64,000 nucleotides of DNA from Kushneria indalinina DSM 14324. Lineage in GTDB: Bacteria; Pseudomonadota; Gammaproteobacteria; Pseudomonadales; Halomonadaceae. Position 1 is the first letter of the stretch. Each line of letters begins with the position of its first letter. Of this stretch, positions 29,838 through 38,742 are shown in pieces. Both the position numbers and the translations under genes were made by a program. Location of the stretch: assembly GCF_003385845.1 (NCBI RefSeq), contig NZ_QRDJ01000008.1:248001-312000 (forward strand), in the 5' to 3' direction. A model generated the notes under the pieces. The model had not been told where the DNA came from and ran no database searches. It was given only the letters and a program-made list of their open reading frames with translations.

Positions 29838-30893
29838 GTGCTGGGTTTCGGACGTGCGACACAGGGTTTGATCGGCGTGGATATTACCTCTGCCACCGTC
29901 AAGCTGCTTGAGCTTGAGCGCTCGGGTGATCATTGGCGGGTGGCCTCCTGGGCCGTGCGCCCGCTGGTGGATCGCGCCGTGGTGGAGCGGCGCATTCGTG
30001 ACATGGATCAGGTGGTCATGGCGCTGTCGCGTGCCATTGATCACGCCGGCCCACGGGCGCGTCGTGCCGTGGTAGCCGTGCCCACCGGCGCCGTGATCAC
30101 CAAGGTGCTGAGCATGCCGGTGTCGTTTAACGACAACGATATTGCCCAGCGCATTGCCATGGAATCGGACAAGCATATCCCTTTTCCGTTCAATGAAGTG
30201 ACGCTCGACTTTCAGCGTCTGGGCGTCAACGCCCGCTATGACGATCAGCAGGATATCCTGCTGGTGGCCTGCCGCCGTCAGGACATGCAGCTGCTCACCG
30301 ATGTACTGGAGCAGGTGGGGCTCGAGCCCGCGGTGGTGGATGTCGAGATGTTCGCCATGGAGCGCGCGACCCGCTACCTGCTCTCCCGAATCACCCATCA
30401 CCCCGACCGGGGCAGTGCCCTGATCGACATCGGTGCCAGCATGACGGCCTTTCACATCTTTCATCGCGGCCGCATCGTCCATACCCGCGACAACGTCATG
30501 GGCGGGCGCCAGCTGACCGATCAGATTCGCCAGCACTATCGCCTGACCTTTGACGAGGCCGGGCGTGCCAAGAAAACCAACGATCTGCCGGACTATCGCC
30601 AGCGCATTCTGAACCCCTTCCGGGAGTCGCTGGTGCAGCAGATCATGCGCTCGCTGAAGCTTTACTACACCACGGCCGGGGCCTGTGAGATCGAGCGGCT
30701 GATTCTGGCCGGGGGTTCCAGCGTCATCGAGGGGCTGGCCGAACGCCTGGCCGAGGAGAGCCGGCTTGAAGTGGTGCCGGCCAACCCATTTGCCTCCATG
30801 CGCATCGGCAGCGGGATCGACAATACCAGCCTTGCCCTGGACGCGCCCGCCATGATGACCGCCTGCGGGCTGGCCATGAGATCGTTGTCATGA
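29838..30893 (+). CDS. pilM: Type IV pilus assembly protein PilM
   Basis: A 351-residue actin-like ATPase that sits on the cytoplasmic side and binds the N terminus of PilN. It has IGVDITSATVKLLELE (phosphate-1-type loop), PTGAVITKVLSMP and ALIDIGASMTAFHIF (phosphate-2 loop) and ILAGGSSVIEGLAERL. It starts with GTG at 29838, preceded by GGAG with 7-nt spacing; no suitable ATG exists nearby. First gene of the pilMNOPQ operon, each gene overlapping the next by 4 nt. Confidence 0.94.
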   Translation: MLGFGRATQGLIGVDITSATVKLLELERSGDHWRVASWAVRPLVDRAVVERRIRDMDQVVMALSRAIDHAGPRARRAVVAVPTGAVITKVLSMPVSFNDNDIAQRIAMESDKHIPFPFNEVTLDFQRLGVNARYDDQQDILLVACRRQDMQLLTDVLEQVGLEPAVVDVEMFAMERATRYLLSRITHHPDRGSALIDIGASMTAFHIFHRGRIVHTRDNVMGGRQLTDQIRQHYRLTFDEAGRAKKTNDLPDYRQRILNPFRESLVQQIMRSLKLYYTTAGACEIERLILAGGSSVIEGLAERLAEESRLEVVPANPFASMRIGSGIDNTSLALDAPAMMTACGLAMRSLS

Positions 30894-31498
30894 GCACGGT
30901 GATTGAAACCCCGGGCGACGTTCAGATTGATATCAACCTGCTGCCCTGGCGCGAGCAGGCGCGCGAGCGCCGGACCCGCCGGTTCCATCTCTGGCTGTTG
31001 CTGAGCGCACTTCTCGGACTGGGCATCGGATTTTTGTGTCAGCAGTATCATCAGTACCAGCTGAGTCGTATCGATGCCGATATTGCCCATATTCAGCAGC
31101 GTACGGACGCGCTGGAGCACGATATTACCCAGGGGCAAGCGCTGGAGGAGAAGCGCCATCAGATGCAGGACCGCATCGAGCTGATTCGCCAGCTGCAGTT
31201 TTCCCGCTCTCAAACGGTGGCGCTCTTTCAGGCGCTGACCGATACCCTGGGCGACGGGGTGGTCTACGACCGGGTCGAGCGTCATGACGGTCAGCTCGAT
31301 ATCAGTGGGCTGGCCACCACCAACCGTCAGGTGTCCGATCAGATGCGTGCGCTGTCGACTGCGGCGGTGTTGGGCGAGCCGCTGCTGCTGGACGTGCGTG
31401 CCGAAAGCGAACGCTCCAACCAGCGGCGTTTCAACCTGCAGGTGCCCGAGCATCCCCTGCATGATGGGCAGACGCCTGTGCCGGAGGCATCATCATGA
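30890..31498 (+). CDS. pilN: Type IV pilus assembly protein PilN
   Basis: A 202-residue inner membrane protein. The cytoplasmic N terminus contains IDINLLPWREQARERR, the segment PilM binds, followed by one membrane helix (LWLLLSALLGLGIGFL, about residues 32-48), a coiled coil and a periplasmic ferredoxin-like domain that pairs with PilO. The 4-nt overlaps with pilM and pilO indicate coupled translation. Confidence 0.93.
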   Translation: MSTVIETPGDVQIDINLLPWREQARERRTRRFHLWLLLSALLGLGIGFLCQQYHQYQLSRIDADIAHIQQRTDALEHDITQGQALEEKRHQMQDRIELIRQLQFSRSQTVALFQALTDTLGDGVVYDRVERHDGQLDISGLATTNRQVSDQMRALSTAAVLGEPLLLDVRAESERSNQRRFNLQVPEHPLHDGQTPVPEASS

Positions 31499-32151
31499 AG
31501 CCCATCGACTGGCGTCTTGAATGGCAGCGCCTGCGCCAGATTCGCCTTTCCGAGCTGAGCTTCGAAGAGGGCGGCAGCTGGCCGTGGCTTTTGCGCGTGC
31601 TTGTCTGTGGGGTGGTGGTGCTGATCGTGGCCTTCGGGGCGCAGTGGTTTCTGGCCGCCCCCGTGGCGCGTGAGGTGGAAGAGGCCCATGCGCAGGTAGA
31701 AACGCTGAAATCGCAGTACGCCACGCGGGCTTTCCAGGCGGCCAATCTGCCGCTGCTGGAACGACGCATGCAGGAGCTGGACGTACGCATGGGCACGCTG
31801 TTGAGCATGCTGCCCACCGACAGTGAGGTGCCGGCGCTGCTGGACGACATCAGCGACGCCGCGCGTGGGCAGCAGCTCGAGATCGACTTCATCCGGCTGG
31901 CATCGCCCGAGGCACATCCTTTCTATATCACTCAGCCACTGGATATTCAGGTGCGCGGGGATTACCACCGCCTGGCCGCCTTTATTTCGCAGGTGGCGGA
32001 GCTGCCGCGCATTGTGACCCTGCACGATTTCACCCTGGCACCGGCCAACGGCGAGGCGGGCGAGGCACTGGTGCTGTCGCTGCAGGCCGAAACCTATCGC
32101 TATGAGCCCGAACAGAACAAGGTCGCGTCGGCCGGGGCGGTGACGCCATGA
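31495..32151 (+). CDS. pilO: Type IV pilus assembly protein PilO
   Basis: A 218-residue inner membrane protein: a short cytoplasmic part with LSELSFEEGGSWPWL, one membrane helix (about residues 33-53), a periplasmic coiled coil and a ferredoxin-like fold (LEIDFIRLASPE, IQVRGDYHRLAAFISQVAEL). With PilN and PilP it forms the alignment complex linking the motor to the PilQ secretin. Confidence 0.93.
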   Translation: MKPIDWRLEWQRLRQIRLSELSFEEGGSWPWLLRVLVCGVVVLIVAFGAQWFLAAPVAREVEEAHAQVETLKSQYATRAFQAANLPLLERRMQELDVRMGTLLSMLPTDSEVPALLDDISDAARGQQLEIDFIRLASPEAHPFYITQPLDIQVRGDYHRLAAFISQVAELPRIVTLHDFTLAPANGEAGEALVLSLQAETYRYEPEQNKVASAGAVTP

Positions 32152-32681
32152 ACAGGGCATCTCCCCTGATCGTGCTGGCGCTGTGTCTGGGGCTGTGGGG
32201 CTGCGAGCAGGACAGGACAGAGCAGCTGGATGCGGCGCTTGAGACACTGCGTCAGCGCCCGGTCGGACATCTGGACGCGCTGCCCGAGCAGCCGGTCTAT
32301 CAGCCGCTGCGCTACGACGCGCACGAGCGTCGCAGCCCCTTTGCCGCCGCCCCGGGCATGGTCGCCGCCGCGCCTGTTGAGGCGACGCCGTCGGGCAGCG
32401 TCAGACCGGACCCCGGTCGCGTGCGCGAACCGCTGGAAGGCTATGCGCTCAGCGCCCTGCGACTGGTGGGCACCCTGAGCGTGGACGGTCGCACGATCGC
32501 GCTGATCCGCACGCCGGAAGGCCGGGTCGTGCGCCTGCAGCACCGGCAGCATATCGGTGAGAACAGTGGACGGGTCACGCGCATCGGCAGTGACCATATC
32601 GAGATTACGGAGCTGGCGCCGGATGGCAGCGGCGGTTTCAGCGAAGTCAGCCGCACGCTGACGCTGGGAGCAACCTCATGA
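32148..32681 (+). CDS. pilP: Type IV pilus lipoprotein PilP
   Basis: A 177-residue lipoprotein: the signal peptide ends in the lipobox LWGC (Cys about residue 19), followed by an unstructured stretch (YDAHERRSPFAA) and a beta-sandwich HR domain (LSALRLVGTLSVDGRTIALI, HRQHIGENSGRVTRI). It bridges PilN/PilO and the periplasmic N domains of PilQ. Confidence 0.93.
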   Translation: MNRASPLIVLALCLGLWGCEQDRTEQLDAALETLRQRPVGHLDALPEQPVYQPLRYDAHERRSPFAAAPGMVAAAPVEATPSGSVRPDPGRVREPLEGYALSALRLVGTLSVDGRTIALIRTPEGRVVRLQHRQHIGENSGRVTRIGSDHIEITELAPDGSGGFSEVSRTLTLGATS

Positions 32682-34846
32682 CACCCAAGGGTCACCACCT
32701 TTACCGCAGGCAGCTGTCGAGCGGCCTGCGCCTTGTCACCGGTCTGATGTGCCGCCGATCCCGGCGTCATGTTACAGCGCTGGTATCGGGCCTTTTGCTG
32801 TTTCTGACCGCCTCGCTGGCCAGTGCGGCATCATTAACCGATATCTCGCGGCAGCCGGCCGGTCAGGGTCAGGAGGTCGTTCGACTGACCTTTGACGGCG
32901 CCATCAACGTACCGCAGTCCACCATGCTGAGTGCGCCGCAGCGGCTGGTGCTGGATTTCGACGGCGTCGGCAGTCGCCTGTCAGCACCGCGAGTGCCGCT
33001 GGCCGGTACGAGCGTTGATGAGGCCGAGGCACGTGTATCGGGGAATCAATTGCGCGTCATTTTTGCCATGGCCCGCCCGGTGGGCTGGCAGCTCTCTGCG
33101 CGGGGCAACGTGCTGGAGGTCAGACTCGGCGAAGGCGGGCAGGGCGGCAGCGCAGGCCAGGGCGGTGATCTTTTGCAGCGCATTGCCGCCGTGCAGGCAG
33201 GGGGTGCGGTCAGTCGTAGCTACGATAACAGCGGCACCGCCGCGGTGAGCGACGCGCGCGCCCGGATCGAGGATATTGATTATCGCGCTGCCGGGCAGGG
33301 CGCCGGGGAGCTGATCGTGACCCTGGACCGTCAGGGCATCTCGCCGCAGCTGGATGTGCAGGGCAGCCAGGCACGCGTGCGCTTGAGCGGCGTGCGTCTG
33401 ACCCCGCAGTGGCAGCGCATCGTGGATGTCAGCGACTTTGCCACGCCCGTGTCGCGCATTACGCCCTCACAGTCCGGCGAGGATGTGGTGCTGACGCTGG
33501 CCCTGCAACCGGGTGCGGTGGCGATGGCCACCCAGCGCGGGAGCGAGGCGGTCATTCGGGTCTCGCCGGCGGATTCCGCGGCCGCTGATCGTCAGCAGTT
33601 GCAGTTTCCCTTTGACGGCAAGCGCATCTCGCTGAATTTCGAGGATATTGATGTGCGCACGGTGCTGTCGATTCTGGCCGATGAGGTCGGGCTCAACCTG
33701 GTGGTCAGCGACAGCGTCAGCGGTAACGTGACGATCAACCTGCGCCAGGTGCCGTGGGACCAGGCGCTCGATCTGATCTTGCAGACCCGTGGCCTTGCCA
33801 GTCGGCGCAGCGGTGATGTGCTGCTGGTGGCACCCGGTGAGGAGCTGGCCGGCATGGCGCAGCGCGTCGCCCAGGCCGATCAGAGCCTTTCCGCCAATGA
33901 GGCGCTGACCACCGACTATCTGCAGATGCGCTATGCCAAGGCGATCAACATGGCAGCGCTTCTGCGCGGTGATCAGGGGCTGGGGCTTTTGTCCGAGCGC
34001 GGCCATGTGTCGGTGGATGAGCGCACCAACACGCTGCTGGTGCAGGATACCCGCGAGCGTATCGAGCAGATCCGGCGCACCATCGACCACCTGGATGTGC
34101 CGGTGCGGCAGGTGCAGATCGAGGCACGCATCGTGATCGCCCGTGACCGGGTGGTCAATCAGCTGGGCGTGCGCTGGGGGCTGTCGCGTCCGGGCACGCC
34201 GTCGAGCGGCATCAATCTGTCCGGGGCGTCCAGCGGTATTGCGGCCAACGGCGGGCTGAGCGTGGATCTGGGCAACGCGGTGGCGCCGACCACCGGGTTC
34301 AGCTTTGGCTATCTCTCCGGCGATGTGCTGCTGGATCTGGAGCTCAATGCGCTGGAGTCCGAAGGCAAGAGCCAAACGATATCCCAGCCCAAGGTGATCA
34401 CGGCCAACCAGCATCCGGCCCTGATCAAGCAGGGTCAGGAAATTCCCTATCAACAGGGCGGGGACAACACCCTGACCGGTACCACCGTCCAGTTCAAGGA
34501 GGCCGTGCTGTCACTGGAGGTCACGCCCCAGATCACGCCGGACAATCGCATCATCATGGATCTGATCGTCAATAACGACGACGTCTCCAGCAGTCAGTAC
34601 AACGGTGTACCGGCCATTGATACCAATCAAATTCAGACCCAGGTGCTGGTCAACGATGGTGAAACGGTCGTACTTGGCGGTATCCTCTCTACCGAGCAGG
34701 TCAATAATCTGTACAAGACCCCGTTTCTGGGGGACCTGCCGGGCCTTGGTCGACTGTTTCGCTATACCGAACAGTCCAATGAAAAGGTAGAATTGCTGGT
34801 GTTCATTACGCCAAGGATCCTTGAGGACACCCTGACGGTGCGCTAA
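32678..34846 (+). CDS. pilQ: Type IV pilus secretin PilQ
   Basis: A 722-residue outer membrane secretin through which the pilus passes. A long basic N terminus precedes the signal peptide ([15 protein letters not shown], cleavage near residue 50). Two AMIN domains (about 55-135 and 195-290) bind peptidoglycan. They are followed by the STN domain ([20 protein letters not shown]), an N1/NolW domain and the secretin core ([54 protein letters not shown]). The stop TAA overlaps the aroK ATG by one base, as seen in other gammaproteobacteria. Confidence 0.95.
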   Translation: MTPKGHHLYRRQLSSGLRLVTGLMCRRSRRHVTALVSGLLLFLTASLASAASLTDISRQPAGQGQEVVRLTFDGAINVPQSTMLSAPQRLVLDFDGVGSRLSAPRVPLAGTSVDEAEARVSGNQLRVIFAMARPVGWQLSARGNVLEVRLGEGGQGGSAGQGGDLLQRIAAVQAGGAVSRSYDNSGTAAVSDARARIEDIDYRAAGQGAGELIVTLDRQGISPQLDVQGSQARVRLSGVRLTPQWQRIVDVSDFATPVSRITPSQSGEDVVLTLALQPGAVAMATQRGSEAVIRVSPADSAAADRQQLQFPFDGKRISLNFEDIDVRTVLSILADEVGLNLVVSDSVSGNVTINLRQVPWDQALDLILQTRGLASRRSGDVLLVAPGEELAGMAQRVAQADQSLSANEALTTDYLQMRYAKAINMAALLRGDQGLGLLSERGHVSVDERTNTLLVQDTRERIEQIRRTIDHLDVPVRQVQIEARIVIARDRVVNQLGVRWGLSRPGTPSSGINLSGASSGIAANGGLSVDLGNAVAPTTGFSFGYLSGDVLLDLELNALESEGKSQTISQPKVITANQHPALIKQGQEIPYQQGGDNTLTGTTVQFKEAVLSLEVTPQITPDNRIIMDLIVNNDDVSSSQYNGVPAIDTNQIQTQVLVNDGETVVLGGILSTEQVNNLYKTPFLGDLPGLGRLFRYTEQSNEKVELLVFITPRILEDTLTVR

Positions 34847-35415
34847 TGCAGGCTTTACCCAATCTGTTTCTGGTCGGTCCGATGGGGACCGGCAAAAGTA
34901 CCATCGGCCGCACGCTGGCGGCCGAGCTGCATCGTGACTTTTTCGATAGCGATCACGTTATCGAGAAGCGCTGTGGCTGCAATATTCCCTGGATATTTGA
35001 TGTCGAGGGCGAGGCCGGGTTTCGCATTCGCGAAGCCCAGGTCATTGATGAAATTACCCGCTATCAGGGGATCGTGATGGCCACCGGCGGTGGCGCAGTC
35101 ATGCATCCTACCAACCGGCGCCTGTTGCGTGAGCGGGGCGTGGTCATCTATCTCTCCACTACCGTTGAGCAGCAGCTCCGGCGCACGGCGCGCGATCGCA
35201 ATCGCCCGCTTTTACAGTGCGCCGACCCGGAGCAGCGCCTGCGCGAGCTTCTGGAGCTGCGTGACCCGCTTTATCGCGATACCGCGACGTTGATTGTCAG
35301 CACCGACCGGCGCAGCCCGCGCTCGGTGGTCGCCGAGATCCGACGGCGTACCCGGCGCTATGCGACCAGCACCTCGCGTGGCTGTCACTCCGACCTGCCG
35401 GGCTATTCGCTTTAG
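34846..35415 (+). CDS. aroK: Shikimate kinase
   Basis: A 189-residue P-loop kinase that makes shikimate 3-phosphate. Walker A is [11 protein letters not shown]; the shikimate-binding [18 protein letters not shown] and [10 protein letters not shown] motifs follow, then the lid [11 protein letters not shown]. Length is normal with about 15 extra C-terminal residues. Its start overlaps the pilQ stop (TAATG), so translation is probably coupled to the pilus operon. aroB follows 66 nt downstream. Confidence 0.95.
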   Translation: MQALPNLFLVGPMGTGKSTIGRTLAAELHRDFFDSDHVIEKRCGCNIPWIFDVEGEAGFRIREAQVIDEITRYQGIVMATGGGAVMHPTNRRLLRERGVVIYLSTTVEQQLRRTARDRNRPLLQCADPEQRLRELLELRDPLYRDTATLIVSTDRRSPRSVVAEIRRRTRRYATSTSRGCHSDLPGYSL

Positions 35416-35481
35416 CCGATGACTGTTGGCGCCGGCATGAGGCGCCGCCATCTATTCCTTACTGATCAACGGATGTCGCAG

Positions 35482-36564
35482 ATGCAGACCCTCACGGTGG
35501 AATTGCCGGATCGTCACTATCCCATTCATGTCGGTCCCGGCCTTCTGGATGACGCCTCGCTTCTGACCCCGCATTTTACCGGGCGTCAGGTCATGATCGT
35601 GACCAACGAGACGGTGGCGCCGCTCTATCTCGAGCGACTGAAGACGACGCTGGCCGATTACGATGTCCATGAGGTGATCCTGCCCGACGGTGAGGCGACC
35701 AAGAATCTCGAGCACGTCGAGCGCATCTGGGACGCCCTGCTGGCGGCCGGCTTCAACCGGCGTGCCACCCTGATCGCGCTGGGTGGCGGCGTGACCGGCG
35801 ACATGACCGGTTTCGCGGCGGCCAGCTATCAGCGCGGCATCGCCTTTATCCAGGTGCCGACCACGCTGCTGGCGCAGGTGGACTCCTCGGTAGGTGGCAA
35901 GACCGGGGTCAATCATCCCCGCGGCAAGAACATGATCGGTGCCTTTCATCAGCCGCGTGCGGTGATCGTGGATACCGATACGCTTAACACGCTGCCGGCG
36001 CGTGAGCTGACCGCCGGGCTTGCCGAGGTCATCAAATACGGTCTGATCCGCGATGTGGACTTCATGACCTGGCTTGAAGACAACATGGCCGGCCTGCGCT
36101 CGCTGGAGGCGCCGCTTCTGACCGAGGCGATCCTCAAAAGCTGTGCCATCAAGGCCGAGATTGTGGTGGAAGACGAGACCGAGCAGGGCGTACGGGCCCA
36201 TCTCAACCTGGGCCACACCTTTGGTCACGCCATCGAGACCGCCATGGGCTATGGGAACTGGTTGCACGGTGAGGCGGTCGGTGCCGGCATGATGATGGCC
36301 ACGGGCCTGTCACAGCGTCTCGGCTGGCTGGACGAGGCGACCCTCGAGCGCGTGGCGTCCCTGCTCAACGCCGCCGGGCTGCCGCGTCATGCGCCGACCG
36401 AGGTCAGCGCCGAGCGTTTTCTGGAGCTGATGCATCTGGACAAGAAGGTCACCGATGCGCGCCTGCGACTGGTGCTTTTGAAGGCGCTGGGTAAGGCCTG
36501 TATTACCGATGAGGTCAACGAGACGACAGTCCGAGAGCTTCTGGAGAACTGGGAAAGGCAGTAG
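35482..36564 (+). CDS. aroB: 3-dehydroquinate synthase
   Basis: A 360-residue NAD- and zinc-dependent enzyme that cyclises DAHP, the product of the DAHP synthase encoded at 3.8 kb. Landmarks: [72 protein letters not shown] and the metal ligands in [11 protein letters not shown] and [10 protein letters not shown] chose the ATG at 35482 ([18 protein letters not shown]), which aligns with known AroB starts; an ATG at 35473 would add three residues. Confidence 0.95.
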   Translation: MQTLTVELPDRHYPIHVGPGLLDDASLLTPHFTGRQVMIVTNETVAPLYLERLKTTLADYDVHEVILPDGEATKNLEHVERIWDALLAAGFNRRATLIALGGGVTGDMTGFAAASYQRGIAFIQVPTTLLAQVDSSVGGKTGVNHPRGKNMIGAFHQPRAVIVDTDTLNTLPARELTAGLAEVIKYGLIRDVDFMTWLEDNMAGLRSLEAPLLTEAILKSCAIKAEIVVEDETEQGVRAHLNLGHTFGHAIETAMGYGNWLHGEAVGAGMMMATGLSQRLGWLDEATLERVASLLNAAGLPRHAPTEVSAERFLELMHLDKKVTDARLRLVLLKALGKACITDEVNETTVRELLENWERQ

Positions 36565-36606
36565 TTTGATGCGCCTTTTCTGATCCAGGGCGTTGCCCTG
36601 TCACAG

Positions 36607-36639
36607 TGGCCGATGCGACAGCGCATCGGCCATTTTTTT
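36607..36639 (+). terminator. Rho-independent terminator of the pil-aroKB operon
   Basis: A perfect 11-bp stem (TGGCCGATGCG at 36607-36617, CGCATCGGCCA at 36622-36632) with a 4-nt loop is followed by seven T. Confidence 0.92.
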
Positions 36640-36917
36640 ATTTCGACTTTAGTAGTGTTGCTACATCGATCGAGGCTTTCATTTCTGACAGGTTTGAGGC
36701 TTGAAAGCCGCCGTGAATAACAATGGTTATCATCGGGCCGGCAACCCCTGAGACCAAGGTCTTATTGTGTCGTCGCGACCGCTCCCAAAAACCCTTTTCT
36801 TTCAATTGTGTAAGCTTTGCCTTGCCGGTGCCCGGCCCTCTAGTCTCGCTCGATTGTTCTCCAGCCGGCCCGATGCCGGCAGCTTCCCATCAAGACAACA
36901 ACCGCGGGAGAGGAAAG
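36640..36917 (+). other. Leader/promoter region of the CitMHS-type transporter with inverted repeat
   Basis: About 280 nt without a supported gene. It contains an 8-bp inverted repeat, GGCTTTCA (36674-36681) and TGAAAGCC (36702-36709), separated by 20 nt, a candidate operator or RNA stem. The frame of the transporter stays open upstream to 36723 but lacks a binding site and family similarity there. No clear -10/-35 pair seen. Confidence 0.35.
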
Positions 36918-38285
36918 GTGCTGACCCTCATAGGCCTTGCCATCATCATTACCATCGTGACCCTTTTGCTGTTTGAAAAGGTCATCCCGATTATCGCCCT
37001 TAGCGCCATCCCCTTTGTCGGTGCGCTGCTGGCCGGTTTTGGTATCAATGAGATCTCGGAATTCTTTCAGCAGGGTGTGAACAAGGTGGCGGGCGTCGCC
37101 TTCATGTTCATGTTCGCTATCCTGTTTTTCTCCATCATGAAGGAACGCGGGCTCTTTGACCCCCTGATTACCGGCATGGTGAAGCTGACGCGCGGCAACG
37201 TGGTGGCCGTGGCGGTCATGACCGCGCTGGTATCGGCCTGCGTGCACCTGGACGGTGCCGGAGCGGCCACCTTTCTGATCGTGATGCCGGCGTTGATTCC
37301 CCTCTATCGCCGGCTGGGCATGAGCCCCTATCTGATGCTGACCCTGATGGCGACCAGCATGGGCCTTTTGAACATGGTGCCCTGGGGCGGGCCGATCGGG
37401 CGTGCCGCAGCCGTGACCGATATTTCTCCCGATAAGCTCTGGCACGGGCTGATTCCGGTGCAGCTGGTGGGCATCGTACTGGCCGTGATCGGGGCGCTTC
37501 TGCTGGGGCTGCGGGAAAAGCGGCGCATCGAAGCCCTCGGCGGGATGGAGGCGGCCATTGCGCACAACTATCCGCCGGGCAGCAGCATGGATATTGCCTC
37601 CAGCGGTACGGCCACCGACGCGTCTGCGCATGATGCCGATCCCAGTGGACGGACTTCCGGGGCGCATGAGGGCATGCCGCGGTTTTACTGGATCAACGCC
37701 GCGCTGACGCTGGTGACGGTCGTATCGCTGGCGCTGGGGCTGATGGCCCCGGCCTATATCTTCATGCTGTCGCTCTCCGTGGCACTACTGCTCAACTATC
37801 CGAGCCTGTCGGCGCAGTCGCGCGTGATCACGCAATACGCCCCGCAGGCCTTCAACATGGGCGCCATCATTGCCGCCGCCGGCGCCTTTCTGGGCATTCT
37901 CAACGGCACCGGCATGCTGGAAGCCATCGCTCTGGATGTAACGCGCATCCTGCCCGGTCAGGCCGTGGGTCTTTTGCACATTCTGGTCGGCATCATGGGC
38001 GTGCCGCTGGAGCTTCTGACCAGCACCGATGCCTACTACTTCGCGCTTTTGCCGGTCATTCAGCAGATTACGGGCAGTGCCGGGGTGGATCCGGTCTCGG
38101 TGGCGCATGCCATGTCGATCGGCAGCATCGTGGGCACCTTCATCAGTCCGTTTTCCCCGGCGTTGTGGCTGGCCCTCGGGCTGGCCGGCCTCGAGATGGG
38201 GCGCTATATCCGCTACGCCTTCCTCTACCTGTGGGGATTCAGTCTCATCATGATGGTATTCGGCTACCTGTTCGGCCTGTATTGA
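36918..38285 (+). CDS. CitMHS-family transporter (citrate-metal:proton symporter type)
   Basis: A 455-residue polytopic protein of the CitMHS family in the ion transporter superfamily. About eleven hydrophobic segments are visible, with family-like stretches IPFVGALLAGFGINEISEFF, FMFMFAILFFSIMKERG, SACVHLDGAGAATFLIVMPA and MVPWGGPIGRAA. A hydrophilic loop of about 45 residues lies near the middle. The GTG at 36918 is preceded by GGAGAGG, giving VLTLIGLAI, the normal family start. B. subtilis CitM imports citrate with magnesium; substrate here is not shown by the sequence. It sits between aroB and gltB, where Pseudomonas carries a different gene. Confidence 0.85.
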   Translation: MLTLIGLAIIITIVTLLLFEKVIPIIALSAIPFVGALLAGFGINEISEFFQQGVNKVAGVAFMFMFAILFFSIMKERGLFDPLITGMVKLTRGNVVAVAVMTALVSACVHLDGAGAATFLIVMPALIPLYRRLGMSPYLMLTLMATSMGLLNMVPWGGPIGRAAAVTDISPDKLWHGLIPVQLVGIVLAVIGALLLGLREKRRIEALGGMEAAIAHNYPPGSSMDIASSGTATDASAHDADPSGRTSGAHEGMPRFYWINAALTLVTVVSLALGLMAPAYIFMLSLSVALLLNYPSLSAQSRVITQYAPQAFNMGAIIAAAGAFLGILNGTGMLEAIALDVTRILPGQAVGLLHILVGIMGVPLELLTSTDAYYFALLPVIQQITGSAGVDPVSVAHAMSIGSIVGTFISPFSPALWLALGLAGLEMGRYIRYAFLYLWGFSLIMMVFGYLFGLY

Positions 38286-38323
38286 GTCGACGCATCAGAC
38301 CGCTTTGATTCCTGTCGATGTCT

Positions 38324-38350
38324 GGCCCGGAAGTGACTTCCGGGCCTTTT
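38324..38350 (+). terminator. Rho-independent terminator after the CitMHS transporter
   Basis: A perfect 10-bp stem (GGCCCGGAAG at 38324-38333, CTTCCGGGCC at 38337-38346) with a 3-nt loop, followed by TTTT. Confidence 0.85.
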
Positions 38351-38742
38351 GCCATCAATGGCACAGGCATGCGATCCGAAGGCAAGCCAAAAAAGGCATG
38401 GGTCATGCATAAACGGCATGGGGTGAGGCGCACTTTTACAGGGCGGCGAAGGCATTCCGGCGCCATTGCGGTGCAGACCTAACGTCTTGACAGGGTTGTC
38501 TTTTTTGGCAGGAAAGTGCTGTAACTCTTCGAAATTGAGTCGTTTTTTTCAAAATCAGAAGGGCGGCAGGGGGTTTGCCTCGCGAGCCGTCTATCGTATG
38601 CTCGAACCAGCTCTTTTCCCACCTCGGGCGCTCATGAGGCGCTGTCTGAAATAAAAATAACCGGGCAGAGTATCCTTCTTTTAGACCCATTACAACCGTG
38701 TCAATTTCTTGATGCTTCGCTTTCTAGCGTTTACGGAGAGGC
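38351..38742 (+). other. Intergenic region upstream of gltB
   Basis: About 390 nt with no gene I can support. TTGACA at 38487-38492 resembles a -35 hexamer but no good -10 sits 16-18 nt further on. Several A/T-rich patches (around 38545-38555 and 38645-38660) fit a promoter-bearing leader for gltBD, with the binding site GGAGAG just before the gltB ATG. Confidence 0.3.

Noticed and set aside
36723-36917. 65-residue N-terminal extension of the CitMHS transporter
   Set aside because: No binding site before the upstream ATG, and the GTG at 36918 with GGAGAGG gives the usual family start.
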